A stretch of 34,516 bases of DNA from Bacteroidaceae bacterium (GTDB lineage Bacteria > Bacteroidota > Bacteroidia > Bacteroidales > Bacteroidaceae), in the NCBI GenBank assembly GCA_017469525.1, contig JAFUGG010000019.1, positions 1-34,516 on the forward strand, given 5' to 3'. The notes beneath the pieces were generated by a model. The model made no database searches. It had not been told where the DNA came from and worked only from the letters and a program-made list of their open reading frames with translations. Position numbers and translations under genes: made by a program. Shown one piece after another: positions 25,173 through 34,158 of the stretch (position 1 is the stretch's first letter; the number at the start of each line of letters is the position of its first letter).

Positions 25173-28100
25173 ATGAAAGGTAAGAAGATATTGCTCGCGC
25201 TTGCTCTGTTGACAAGCGTGCTGAGTGCCGGAGCGCAGACACAGGAACGCTCCTTCTACATTGACTACGGACAGAACAACGTGTCGGGTCAGGGCTTCAA
25301 GACAGAGGGTGCCGACGCCAACGGACACTACTGGAACAACATCCACGGCAAGGGTACGGCTGCGCCTGACAAGGCCTATCCGCAGACCATCAGCATGGTG
25401 GCCTCCGACGGCACTGCCACCGACCTCCGCCTCCAACTCTCCGCACGCTTCTCCACCAACGGTTACAGCAACGGCGGCTTGCAGAGTCCCTCGGCAGCAC
25501 TGCTGGGCGACCTCGCCATCGAATCGGCTACGCAGGACTACATCTTCCTCGAAGCCGCTCAGGACTACGCCATCATCCGCTTCATGGGACTTGACCTCAC
25601 GAAGGGCTACCGCTTCTATAGCTTCGGCAGCCGCACCGACACCGGCACTCCCGGCCGTGAGGCTACCTTCCACTTCCGTGGGTTGAACCAATGGCAGGGC
25701 GACCACAAGATGGGCGGAGCCGGTATTGGCAACGGCGGATACAACGGCAACAACAACAACGTGCAAGAGTCCGACATCATCTTCCCCGATGAGAACGGCT
25801 GCATCGAAATGACCATCATCAAGAAGACGAAAGGCGGCATGGTCCACCTCAACGCACAGAAGGTGGTGGAGTACAGCGGCGTCACACGTCCAGAACTCGG
25901 CTACACCCTCACGCGCAAAATGCTCTTCGACTTCGGCGAGCGCGGCAAGGCAGGCTCCAGAGGCGACATCACCAGCGGAGCCGACGCTAATGGCAACTAC
26001 TGGAACAACATGGCTCCGCAGTCAGATGGCACGAGCAGCATCGCCGTCGGCACGTCGTGCGCCGTCGTCACCAGCGACAACCAGGCCACAGGCATCACCC
26101 TCCACAACCTCGTCGCCTTTAATGCCAACGGCTACAACAACGGCGGCCTGAACGACCCCTCTGCCTACGCAGAGAATCTCGGCGAGATGGCAGTGGCCGG
26201 GGCCACGCAGGATTATATGTACACGGAGAACAACGGCACCGCCATCCTCGTGTTCCAACGCCTCGACCGCACCAAGAAGTACCGCTTCCACATCTTCGGC
26301 ACACGCACCGATGCCAGCAACTATCGCTCCACCATCCTGCGCCTGAAGGGTAAGACCGACTGGGAGTGGGTGCAGTACACCAGCGGTCCCGGCCTCGGAG
26401 GCGACGGCATTAACCAGAACGTACGCAACGTCACCGTCAGCGACTACATTTCGCCCGACGCCAACGGCACCATCTTCTTCTCCTTCCGGCAGAACACCGC
26501 GCCCGCTTGCTCCTTTGGGCACATCAGTACGGTCATGGTCGAAGAGTTCGACACGAACGGTCAGGAGGACGAGATGCCTGCCCTCAGCGGCGACCAGACC
26601 TACTACATCGACTTCGGCGAGACCGACAACGACAGCCGCGGACACCAGACGCTCGGCGCCGACGCCAACGGCCATTATTGGACCAACGCCTATGCCATGC
26701 CCACCGAACGAATGTATCCCCGCAGCTTCAACCTGACCAATTCGCAGGGACAGCTCACGGCTCGCACCATGACCATCGGTAATTATTTCCACACAAACGG
26801 CATGAGTGGCGGCGGAGGCCTCGAGGCTCCGTCCGCAGCCCTGTTGGGCGACCTCGCCATCGCTACAGCTACACAGGACTACATCCACATGGAAGGCGCA
26901 CAGGACTACAGCGTCATCCACTTCGGCGGACTGGACCAGAACAAGGCCTACCGCTTCTATCTCTTCGGCTCACGCCAGGCTACCGACGACCGCGCCGGCT
27001 TTTTCGAGCTGCAAGGCGAGAACGTATGGAAGGGCGAGATGGCAATGTCCGGCAATGCCATCGGTGAGGGTTACAACGGAAACAACAACAAGATTCTCAC
27101 TTCGGACCTCATCTTCCCCGACCGCAACGGTAACATCGACCTCACCCTCAGCAAGAAGTACAGCGGAGGCATGGTCTATCTGAACTGCATGAAAGTGGAG
27201 GAAGTCTCCGGCCAGACGCGTCCTAACCAGGAACTCACACTTAAGCAGAAGATGTACTTTGATTTTGGTGAGACCAGCAACAACACCCGTGGACACCAGA
27301 CCTCTACCGACGCCAACGGAAACCGTTGGAATAATATCTCGTCGGGCTCAAGCAGTAGCAACGTTGTGTCTGCCAAGACCATCGCCATCAGAAATAGTGA
27401 GAACGTCACAACGGGTGCAAGGTTCGTCGTCGTGGACCAGACCTACACCAACGGCATTGATGCTGGCGGCAACAACAACCCCTCTGTCAACGACCTTGGA
27501 GACCTTGCCGTACAGACTGCCACCGAAGACTATGTCTTCATCGACAATGGCGATGCACGTTCCTTCAAACTGACCAAACTCAACACAGCCAATTGCTATC
27601 GCTTCTATATCTATGGCTCGCGCAACCATACCGACAACCGCTGCACGCAGTACACCATCAAGGGACAGCGCTCATGGGTAGGCGGACAGAGCACTTCAGG
27701 CTATGATGTGGGCGGCTACGGCTATCCCGGAAACCTCCGAAACATACTTGTCACCGACTACATCTATCCAGACCGTTCGGGCAACATCCTCATCACCATG
27801 CAGCGCATCGCTGGCATGGCTCACATCAACGCCATGAAGATAGAGGAGTACGAGGGCGGCACGCGTCCCGAAGAACCTATCGACTTCAGCTCGCTGACAC
27901 TTGGGGGCAACGCCGAGAACGTCACCTTCAAGGCCATCGGCGACAACAGCTACGAAGCCTTCGCCCGTCTCACGGCAGGCACATTCACCTTGACAGGAGT
28001 CGTCGACGAAGAGACCGTCACCCTCTCCGACAATGGCGACGGCACCTTCGGCCTTGAGCCCGACGCCCCCTTCACCGTGGCTTCCGACTGCGTGGCCCGC

Positions 28101-30677
28101 ATCACTGTCAACACCAACGATAACACCGTCACCGTGCTGCCCGTTACGATGAACGTCCGCGGCAACATCGGCGCAGGCAATCCCGCCATCCCCTATAAGG
28201 GCGACGGCGTGTTCGAAGGAGAAGTCACCCTGCCCGAGACAACCTCCCAGCAGTGGGTGGACAAGACAATGTACTTTGCCCTCAACAACAACGACGCCTT
28301 TGCCATCAAGCGACTGCAAGGCGCTGCCACCCGCTACGCCCTTGGCGAAGTGGAGAAGGGACAGAGCGTGGAGAACATCTATCAGAATGCCGGCACCTAT
28401 ACCATCACGGTCGACATGAAGAACATGGTCTATGACATCAACGCTCCCATTGACGAGTATCGCATCTCCGTCTTTGGTTCGTCCGTGGCAAACGGTGAGG
28501 GTGCAATCGACAAGAAAGGCTATCGCTACCTCTACGGCCAGCAGCTCATTGCCCGTCATGGCGAGGGCAGAAGCGAAAACCCGTTCTACACGACCAACGT
28601 CTCCATTGGCGGCAACACGACAACGGCTCTCCTCAATCGCTACGACGACCTCATCCGCGACTTCGGCCGCTACGTCATCTTCGGCCTCTCGCTGGGCAAC
28701 GAAGGCATCCATGGCGCAAGCAACCAGCAGACCATCTTTAACCAATGGCGCGACAATATGCTTACATTAATAAATAAGGTACGCGCGGACGGAAAGATTC
28801 CCATGGTGATGAACAACTACACGCGTGGCGACTTCGACGACAGCGACTACAGCTACGTCAAGCAGCTTAACCTGCTCATCCACCAATGGGACGTTCCTTC
28901 AACCAATGTGCTTGGCGCTATCGACAAAGGCAACGGTCAGTGGGCGGACGGATACGTCTCCGATACTTACCATCAGAACACGGCTGGTCATGCCGAATTC
29001 ATGTATGCTATGGTGCCTTCCCTCTTCGATGCCATCAAGGCAGGCAAGGCTCAGCCCGTCCGCAACCAGGAGAAGAGCATGACCATTGAGGCAGGCAAGA
29101 CCATTTACTTCGAACCTGAAGAGACGGTTCACCCCTTCACCGTGACCGTTCGTGTCAAGGGCACGGAGGGACAGGTCGTTTGTCTGACGCAAGCTTCCGG
29201 TTCCCAGCAGGCCATCGTCCGCGTGAATGCTGACGGCACCGTCACTTATACTTCGCCCACAGGCGCAACCGTCACCTCTACCACGACCGTCAACGACGGC
29301 GCTTGGCACAATGTCTCTCTGACAAGCTACTTCGCCCAGCGACGCACCATCCTCTATGTCGACAAGACAAAGGCTGGCGAGCTGGCAGAGCGACTGGCTA
29401 AGATTGAGACGGTCAGCGTAGGCGATGCCGACAACAGCCGCGAGGTGAGCGAACTCACATTCTGGCGTTCTGGCATGACACCCGAGGAGATTGCAGCCGT
29501 CTGCGATGGCAAGATGCTCAAGTCAAGCCTCGAGATCTATGCTCCTCTCGGCGGTGCCGACGACATGGCCAACCTTGCCCAGAGCACCAACACCCTTTCT
29601 TATGGCAAGGCCAAGGTGAAGGAGTTCGAGCGTGCCAGTGTGGATGCCTTCTTCATTCCCGATGAGGGTTCCAACGGTTTCAGCTCAGGTGAGAACTACG
29701 ACAAGATTGTCGATGGCAACACAGCCACTAAGTGGTGTCTCAATGGCGGCGAAGGCAATACCGTATATAACATCTTCCATGCCTCTGTACCTATCTTCGT
29801 GACGGGCTACAAGATTACTACTGCCAACGACAATGCCCAATACACCGGCCGCAATCCGAAGTCCTGGACGCTCTATGGCTCCACGTCCGACAGCAACCCG
29901 GGCAAGGACGATGCCTCTTGGGAGGTCATTGCCACTGTCACCAACGACACGAAGCTCAAGGACGTGAACTTCACGACCTACACCTACACGCTTCCCTCCG
30001 AGACCGCAAAGGCTTATCAGAGCTTCAAGTGGGTCATCACGGCTCGCAGCGGTGGCGGCAACAACGTCATCCAGGTATCCGAGTTCCGTCCTACCTTCAA
30101 CGACGCCCTTGTCGAAGTTGACCCTGTGGCTCGTCCTCGCGTCACCATTACAGACCGTGCTGAGAAGGACGGCAAGTACTTCGGTACATACGTTGCCACG
30201 ACCGACATCGACTTTACGGGTTCCGAGGTGACGGCTTATGCAGGACAAGTCAACCCTAACTACGTCCACCTCGAACCTCTTACGCTTGCCCCAAAGGGAA
30301 CGGCGCTTGTCGTCACTGCAGCTGCCCCCGACACCTACTTCCTGACTAAGACCGCCGATGCCACCCTCTCCGTCAGTAATGACTTGCTTGGCAGCGACGG
30401 CACGGTAGAAGGTGATGGCAACATCTACGCCTTGGCAAAGCTCGACGGCGCAGTCGGCTTCTTCCAGGTAAAGACTGGCACAGAGGTGCCCGAAGGCAAA
30501 GCCTATTTCACCAGCGGCGCTGGCATCAAAGGCTATCTCTTCGATGGTGACGACGCCACCGGCATCAACGGCCAGAGTTCACCGGTCAATGTTCAATGGT
30601 ACAACGTTGCAGGTCAGCGCCTCGTCCGTCCTGCCAAAGGCATCAACATCACCCAAAACAAGAAAATCCTAAAGTAG
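25173..30677 (+). CDS. Large secreted multidomain protein: 4 repeats, SGNH, LamG-like, F5/8-like
   Basis: This 1834-residue protein is exported by a signal peptide ending AGAQ. Four tandem domains of about 220 residues start near 30, 252, 479 and 696. Each has (F/I/Y)D(F/Y)G, then GADANGxYWNN, LGDLA, QDY, YRFxxFGSR and a closing VxEY; they look like beta-sandwich, perhaps glycan-binding domains. A beta-rich linker (905-1090, MNVRGNIGAGNP) resembles SusE/F-type domains. An SGNH-hydrolase-like domain follows (1095-1290): VFGSSVANGEGA (candidate Ser S1104, with GSS in place of GDS), GLSLGNEGI and DTYHQNTAGH. Then come a LamG-like domain (1300-1460), an F5/8-type domain (1490-1645, DGNTATKWC) and the tail YNVAGQRLVRPAKGINI. 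It may be a surface carbohydrate esterase or adhesin. Domain calls are by eye. Confidence 0.8.
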   Translation: MKGKKILLALALLTSVLSAGAQTQERSFYIDYGQNNVSGQGFKTEGADANGHYWNNIHGKGTAAPDKAYPQTISMVASDGTATDLRLQLSARFSTNGYSNGGLQSPSAALLGDLAIESATQDYIFLEAAQDYAIIRFMGLDLTKGYRFYSFGSRTDTGTPGREATFHFRGLNQWQGDHKMGGAGIGNGGYNGNNNNVQESDIIFPDENGCIEMTIIKKTKGGMVHLNAQKVVEYSGVTRPELGYTLTRKMLFDFGERGKAGSRGDITSGADANGNYWNNMAPQSDGTSSIAVGTSCAVVTSDNQATGITLHNLVAFNANGYNNGGLNDPSAYAENLGEMAVAGATQDYMYTENNGTAILVFQRLDRTKKYRFHIFGTRTDASNYRSTILRLKGKTDWEWVQYTSGPGLGGDGINQNVRNVTVSDYISPDANGTIFFSFRQNTAPACSFGHISTVMVEEFDTNGQEDEMPALSGDQTYYIDFGETDNDSRGHQTLGADANGHYWTNAYAMPTERMYPRSFNLTNSQGQLTARTMTIGNYFHTNGMSGGGGLEAPSAALLGDLAIATATQDYIHMEGAQDYSVIHFGGLDQNKAYRFYLFGSRQATDDRAGFFELQGENVWKGEMAMSGNAIGEGYNGNNNKILTSDLIFPDRNGNIDLTLSKKYSGGMVYLNCMKVEEVSGQTRPNQELTLKQKMYFDFGETSNNTRGHQTSTDANGNRWNNISSGSSSSNVVSAKTIAIRNSENVTTGARFVVVDQTYTNGIDAGGNNNPSVNDLGDLAVQTATEDYVFIDNGDARSFKLTKLNTANCYRFYIYGSRNHTDNRCTQYTIKGQRSWVGGQSTSGYDVGGYGYPGNLRNILVTDYIYPDRSGNILITMQRIAGMAHINAMKIEEYEGGTRPEEPIDFSSLTLGGNAENVTFKAIGDNSYEAFARLTAGTFTLTGVVDEETVTLSDNGDGTFGLEPDAPFTVASDCVARITVNTNDNTVTVLPVTMNVRGNIGAGNPAIPYKGDGVFEGEVTLPETTSQQWVDKTMYFALNNNDAFAIKRLQGAATRYALGEVEKGQSVENIYQNAGTYTITVDMKNMVYDINAPIDEYRISVFGSSVANGEGAIDKKGYRYLYGQQLIARHGEGRSENPFYTTNVSIGGNTTTALLNRYDDLIRDFGRYVIFGLSLGNEGIHGASNQQTIFNQWRDNMLTLINKVRADGKIPMVMNNYTRGDFDDSDYSYVKQLNLLIHQWDVPSTNVLGAIDKGNGQWADGYVSDTYHQNTAGHAEFMYAMVPSLFDAIKAGKAQPVRNQEKSMTIEAGKTIYFEPEETVHPFTVTVRVKGTEGQVVCLTQASGSQQAIVRVNADGTVTYTSPTGATVTSTTTVNDGAWHNVSLTSYFAQRRTILYVDKTKAGELAERLAKIETVSVGDADNSREVSELTFWRSGMTPEEIAAVCDGKMLKSSLEIYAPLGGADDMANLAQSTNTLSYGKAKVKEFERASVDAFFIPDEGSNGFSSGENYDKIVDGNTATKWCLNGGEGNTVYNIFHASVPIFVTGYKITTANDNAQYTGRNPKSWTLYGSTSDSNPGKDDASWEVIATVTNDTKLKDVNFTTYTYTLPSETAKAYQSFKWVITARSGGGNNVIQVSEFRPTFNDALVEVDPVARPRVTITDRAEKDGKYFGTYVATTDIDFTGSEVTAYAGQVNPNYVHLEPLTLAPKGTALVVTAAAPDTYFLTKTADATLSVSNDLLGSDGTVEGDGNIYALAKLDGAVGFFQVKTGTEVPEGKAYFTSGAGIKGYLFDGDDATGINGQSSPVNVQWYNVAGQRLVRPAKGINITQNKKILK

Positions 30678-30683
30678 CCCGCA

Positions 30684-30747
30684 CAGTGCCGCGAGGTTCT
30701 GCCTCGCGGATCAAGGAAAACAGTGCCGCGAGGTTCTGCCTCGCGGA
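30684..30747. repeat. Two copies of a 27-bp palindrome after the surface-protein gene
   Basis: Two identical copies (30684-30710 and 30721-30747) each contain ccgcgagg, ttctg, cctcgcgg. As RNA each would fold into a strong 8-bp hairpin. There is no T-run, so a classical terminator is doubtful; they could protect the 3' end of the transcript or be REP-like elements. Confidence 0.85.
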
Positions 30748-30768
30748 ATAATTGCAGTTTCAAAGCTT

Positions 30769-31614
30769 ATGTCCCAAATATTCTCCCTTCCTGGCGAGCC
30801 TTCGTTAGTCACTGAGGCTCGCCAGCACATTCTCGAATCATTCTCCGACCTCGAGTTCTACCCCGACGGCCACCGCTATGTGCTGAACGGACGGGAGCTG
30901 CCTTCTGTCTCAAACGTCGTGCATCGCTTCATACGTGAACCCTTCGACGACCAGCGTCAGGCCATCCGCTATGCCCAGCGACACGGACAGACGCCTGAGT
31001 ACTGGATACAGCAGTGGCGCCAGAACGCCTTCCGTGCCCAAACCCTCGGCACCAAGACACACGCCTATGGCGAGAGCCTCGGCTATCTCCGTGCCGGAAT
31101 GCCCGAGCGCATCTGCCCCTCCATCCTCCCCCAATATATGCCCGAGTACAACTTCCTCGCACCCATCCATCCCAAGGAAGAAGCCGTCCTCCGATTCATG
31201 GACGACATGCCGCCCTCCATGCACCTCGTCCTCAACGAGGCCCGTGCCTACAGCGGCAAGAACCCCTGCCCGGAACTGAACATCAAGCAGCAGCTTGCAG
31301 GCACCTTCGACATGCTCTACTACACCGACGGCACGAACGGCAAGCCCGCAGGCTTCGTCATACTCGACTACAAGACCAACGCCGGCCTCCAGAACGAATA
31401 CAACCGCAAGTACGGACGCATGCTCGCCACTCCCTTTGCCGACCTCACGGAAGAAGACTGTTCCATCTATGCCCTCCAGCTCAGCCTCTATGCCCTCATG
31501 CTCCAGGACATCGGCATCCCCATCATCTCCCGCTGCATCGTCTGGCTCCGCGACGGAGAATACGAACTCATCCCAGTTCCCGACCTCACCCCCCGCCTCC
31601 GCCAAGCTCTGTAA
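30769..31614 (+). CDS. PD-(D/E)XK nuclease family protein
   Basis: This 281-residue protein appears to be a RecB/Cas4-type nuclease. Motifs in order are GTKTHAYGE (about 95-103, the usual His motif), GTFDMLYY (D181, metal), VILDYKT (D200, K202) and QLSLYALML (Q237, Y241), the QxxxY of RecB-like nucleases. There is no helicase domain and no cysteine cluster of the Cas4/AddB kind. The N terminus (FYPDGHRYVLNGRELPSVSNVVHRF) resembles phage-type exonuclease-like proteins found in Bacteroidales genomes. No cas genes, phage genes or toxin-antitoxin partner lie beside it, so its DNA substrate and role are unknown. A small J-domain gene follows. Confidence 0.75.
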   Translation: MSQIFSLPGEPSLVTEARQHILESFSDLEFYPDGHRYVLNGRELPSVSNVVHRFIREPFDDQRQAIRYAQRHGQTPEYWIQQWRQNAFRAQTLGTKTHAYGESLGYLRAGMPERICPSILPQYMPEYNFLAPIHPKEEAVLRFMDDMPPSMHLVLNEARAYSGKNPCPELNIKQQLAGTFDMLYYTDGTNGKPAGFVILDYKTNAGLQNEYNRKYGRMLATPFADLTEEDCSIYALQLSLYALMLQDIGIPIISRCIVWLRDGEYELIPVPDLTPRLRQAL

Positions 31615-31722
31615 CCCCCTGACAGTTCCTTTCAACTTTCAACTTTCAACCTTCAACCTTCAGTGCTCCGCACCGCAGATTTCGCAGATGAACCGGATTA
31701 TCCAGATTACTTTCAACCTTTT

Positions 31723-31755
31723 CCCCCATCCCTTTAGGGAGGGGTCGGGGGTAGG
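31723..31755. repeat. Palindromic element (ccctttaggg type), intergenic
   Basis: Member of the family at 9408, 24254 and 24537, with core atccctttagggagggg and a G-rich arm. It lies 14 bp before the J-domain gene. Upstream in the same 155-bp gap (about 31625-31664) are 7-8 bp repeats of the ctttcaa type, plus a gcagatttcgcagat repeat. Confidence 0.8.
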
Positions 31756-31769
31756 CTCTTCATTTTTCC

Positions 31770-32186
31770 ATGGGTTGTCTCTTAAGTTATAAATGGATTT
31801 TCGGCATCATCGGCTACGCCATAGCCGGTGGCAAAGGCTTTATATGGGGCTTCCTCCTCGGATGGCTCTTCGACTCCATGTATCGTCGTCCCACCATCCA
31901 CTTCACCTATCGCGACAACACGTCCGACGACTTCTCTGGCTACCAGAAGCAGGAACGGCAGTGGCAGCCCTACGTCGATGTCACCCTGCAGGAGGCCTAT
32001 CGCACCCTCGGCATACCAGAGACAGCCACCGACGACCAGGTGCGCCAGGCCTATCGCGAACTCGCCCTACGCTATCACCCCGACCGCGTAGCCTCCCAAG
32101 GCGAAGCAGCCCGAGAGCAAGCCGAGAAAAGATTCCGCGAAGTAACCGAAGCCCGCGACATCATCTTCCGAGCCCGCGGCCTTTGA
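31770..32186 (+). CDS. Membrane-anchored J-domain (DnaJ-like) protein
   Basis: The 138-residue protein has a glycine-rich hydrophobic N-terminal segment (about 8-34, WIFGIIGYAIAGGKGFIWGF) resembling the TerB/DjlA-type membrane anchor. A linker follows, then a C-terminal J domain (about 70-136) with AYRTLGIPETATDDQVRQAYRELALRYHPDRV, including the essential HPD (103-105). It would recruit and stimulate a DnaK-type chaperone at the inner membrane. It is a cut-down DjlA lacking the central TerB domain. It lies 155 bp after the nuclease gene, with a palindromic element between, so cotranscription is uncertain. Confidence 0.88.
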   Translation: MGCLLSYKWIFGIIGYAIAGGKGFIWGFLLGWLFDSMYRRPTIHFTYRDNTSDDFSGYQKQERQWQPYVDVTLQEAYRTLGIPETATDDQVRQAYRELALRYHPDRVASQGEAAREQAEKRFREVTEARDIIFRARGL

Positions 32187-32224
32187 AGAATGAAAAAATG
32201 AAGAGTGAAAAATGAAGAATGTTC

Positions 32225-32376
32225 AGCCGGATTTGAACTCCGCCTGCGCGTCCGGCCGGATTTGCAATCCGGCCGTATTGATTATAGGGATTTGTAATCC
32301 CGCCACACTTCCATTCCGAATGATTATCGCATTACAAATGCTCATATAAAGCCCGGTCGGATTTCAAATCCGCCCG
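32225..32376. repeat. Four palindromes sharing a ggatttgnaatcc core
   Basis: Palindromes centre near 32235, 32264, 32295 and 32366, the first three spaced 29-30 bp. Cores are ggatttgaactcc, ggatttgcaatcc, ggatttgtaatcc and ggatttcaaatcc; outer arms differ but match within each copy, so pairing is kept while sequence changes. A fifth copy is at 34251-34271. They follow the J-domain gene. Confidence 0.8.
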
Positions 32377-32400
32377 AACCCGATAATTCCCGACAATTTT

Positions 32401-32621
32401 GTCTTCCCCCCCCCCTTTTAACTTTTCACCTTTTCACCTTTTCACCTTTTCTTCTATACATTATTTATATTATAGCAGAGCCGTCGCCCTAAAACAGTTC
32501 GCCTTCCCCCCTTTTCCCCTTTTCTCCCTTTTTACTTTTTCACTTTTTTACCTTTTTACCTTTCTTTCCTGCCTCTTCCCCCATTTTTTTTGAGAAATGA
32601 TGAAAAAAAAAGTAAAAAAGT
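32401..32621. other. Pyrimidine-rich, simple-repeat stretch upstream of the dockerin gene
   Basis: The top strand is strongly pyrimidine-rich, with a run of ten C (about 32406-32415), repeats of cttttcac (about 32420-32450) and ctttttac (about 32530-32570). The strand bias could favour unusual DNA structure. No reading frame here has coding character. Confidence 0.6.
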
Positions 32622-32652
32622 TTTGGTGGTTAGGAAAAAAGCACTAAATTTG
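32622..32652 (+). promoter_or_regulatory. Promoter of the cohesin/dockerin gene pair
   Basis: TTTG (32622-32625), a 19-bp spacer and TAAATTTG (32645-32652) make a near-ideal Bacteroidetes promoter. The ATG follows 48 bp downstream. Together with the T-ending codon use of the two genes, it suggests strong expression. Confidence 0.85.
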
Positions 32653-32699
32653 CAGCAGAAAACTATAAAAACAACATTAATAACAAAAATCTAAGTTTT

Positions 32700-33377
32700 A
32701 TGAAAAAGAGAATTTTACTTTCTTTGGTGTCATTCTTCATGATGACAACAACGTGGGCAACTCTTAAAGAGATGTACCAGATGACTGTTACGGCTGACGC
32801 TAACGGTAAGACCGGTGCTACAGCTACTCTGACTCTGAACCTGAAGAACAAGGATCTCCCCATCAACTGGAGCTGTATTGTTACTCTTCCCGAGGGTGTT
32901 ACTTATGTGGACGGTTCTCTCGCTATCGTCGAGGGTCGCTATCCCGAAGGCTACAACCCCGAACCGAAGGCTACCGTAAATGGAAACGGTACTGTTACTT
33001 TCACTTGCGAAGGTGAAGACGGTGTAACCCTGACAAACACTGCCGGTGCTGTTGCTACATTCGAAGTTGCTGTTGCCAGCACAGTTGAACCTGGTGACTA
33101 CGCTGTTATAGTAAACGAATCTACTGTTGCTACTGCTAATGGTAATGTCTACAATTGGCCCAATGCCAACGAGTTCACATGGACCATCGAAGCTGGTTCT
33201 ACAGCTAAGAAGGGTGACGTGAATACGGATGGCTCCGTTGATGTTGCTGACGTAGTTGCTATATTGAACAAAATGGCAGGTCAGGAAGTTTCTGGTAATG
33301 CTGACGTAAATAACGATGGCTCCGTTGATGTAGCTGACGTGGTTGCTATCCTGAATATTATGGCAGGAGCCGAATAA
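32700..33377 (+). CDS. Secreted cohesin-like domain with C-terminal dockerin type I
   Basis: The 225-residue exported protein has a signal peptide (about 1-20). A beta-sandwich domain (about 25-165) with cohesin-like features follows: ATATLTLNLKNKD, IVTLPEGVTYVDGS and AVATFEVAVASTVEPGDYAVIV. A C-terminal dockerin type I has two calcium-binding repeats: GDVNTDGSVDVADVVAIL (172-189; D173, N175, D177, D184) and ADVNNDGSVDVADVVAIL (201-218). In cellulosomes dockerins bind cohesins; in Bacteroidales the role is unproven. Codon use favours gct and gtt, unlike the GC-ending neighbours, as in highly expressed or acquired genes. The next gene, 50 bp on, encodes a related beta-sandwich protein. Confidence 0.82.
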   Translation: MKKRILLSLVSFFMMTTTWATLKEMYQMTVTADANGKTGATATLTLNLKNKDLPINWSCIVTLPEGVTYVDGSLAIVEGRYPEGYNPEPKATVNGNGTVTFTCEGEDGVTLTNTAGAVATFEVAVASTVEPGDYAVIVNESTVATANGNVYNWPNANEFTWTIEAGSTAKKGDVNTDGSVDVADVVAILNKMAGQEVSGNADVNNDGSVDVADVVAILNIMAGAE

Positions 33378-33427
33378 TGTGTTTATCTTGATTAAATAAA
33401 TTAATAAACCAATTAATATTTAAGAAA

Positions 33428-34060
33428 ATGAAAAAGTTTTACATGACAATGGTTGCTATGCTGTGCGGTGTTGCAGCAATGGCACAGACTGAAAACCGCG
33501 TCTATGCTAATGACGTTAAAATTGACAAAGGCACAACAGAATTTGGTCTTCCCGTGTCTTTGAGTAATAACGTAGAAGTAGCAGCAATTTCATTCAGACT
33601 TGAACTCCCTGAGGGTTTTGTTGTTAAGACTAACGCAAGAGGTAAGGCTTCACTGGTCTTGGGCGCTCGCGCTGATGGTTGGACAGCAGCTAATCAGGAG
33701 GCAACTGATGGTAATCAGATGATTTCTGTTTACGACAACTATCCTTTTGATGGCAATGATGGTGAAATTGTTACTGTTCCTGTGACTGCTACAGAAGAAG
33801 CTGTAGCTGGAGATGCAGAATATACTGTTCGTTTGTATGAGATTTCTGTATCAGACCCTGCCAATGTATCTTTGACTGTTAGTGGTGTGTTCCCCGAGAA
33901 GGAGACAACTCTCAAGCTGACCGTAGGTGAAGGTACTGGCATCAACAGCATCAATGCTGAGGACAGCAATGCTCCTGTTTACAACGTAGCTGGCCAGCGC
34001 GTAAGCAAGGCTCAGAAGGGCGTCTTCATCCAGAACGGTAAGAAGGTTGCTGTGAAGTAA
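33428..34060 (+). CDS. Secreted cohesin-like domain with C-terminal YNVAGQR tail
   Basis: The 210-residue protein has a signal peptide ending AAMAQ. One beta-sandwich domain (about 25-165) reads GLPVSLSNNVEVAAISFRLE, LPEGFVV, GEIVTVPVTATEEAVAGDAE and YTVRLYEISVSD, a layout like the cohesin fold. After a hinge (GTGINSINAED) comes the tail YNVAGQRVSKAQKGVFIQNG with a basic end, KKVAVK, matching those ending at 9344 and 30677. It follows the dockerin protein by 50 bp of AT-rich DNA without a terminator, and shares its codon bias, so the pair is probably one operon ending at 34101. That one binds the other is an attractive but untested idea. Confidence 0.78.
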   Translation: MKKFYMTMVAMLCGVAAMAQTENRVYANDVKIDKGTTEFGLPVSLSNNVEVAAISFRLELPEGFVVKTNARGKASLVLGARADGWTAANQEATDGNQMISVYDNYPFDGNDGEIVTVPVTATEEAVAGDAEYTVRLYEISVSDPANVSLTVSGVFPEKETTLKLTVGEGTGINSINAEDSNAPVYNVAGQRVSKAQKGVFIQNGKKVAVK

Positions 34061-34100
34061 GTCAACTCCCGGCATTACCTTTTAACTAAAGGATATACCA

Positions 34101-34138
34101 AGCTCCCGACGGACATCCGCCGGGGGCTTTTTTGTTTT
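34101..34138 (+). terminator. Rho-independent terminator
   Basis: The sequence agctcccgacgg, acat, ccgccgggggct forms a GC-rich hairpin followed at once by ttttttgttttt. It lies 40 bp after the stop of the second cohesin-like gene. Confidence 0.9.
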
Positions 34139-34158
34139 TCGCAGTCTTACTCTTTCCT

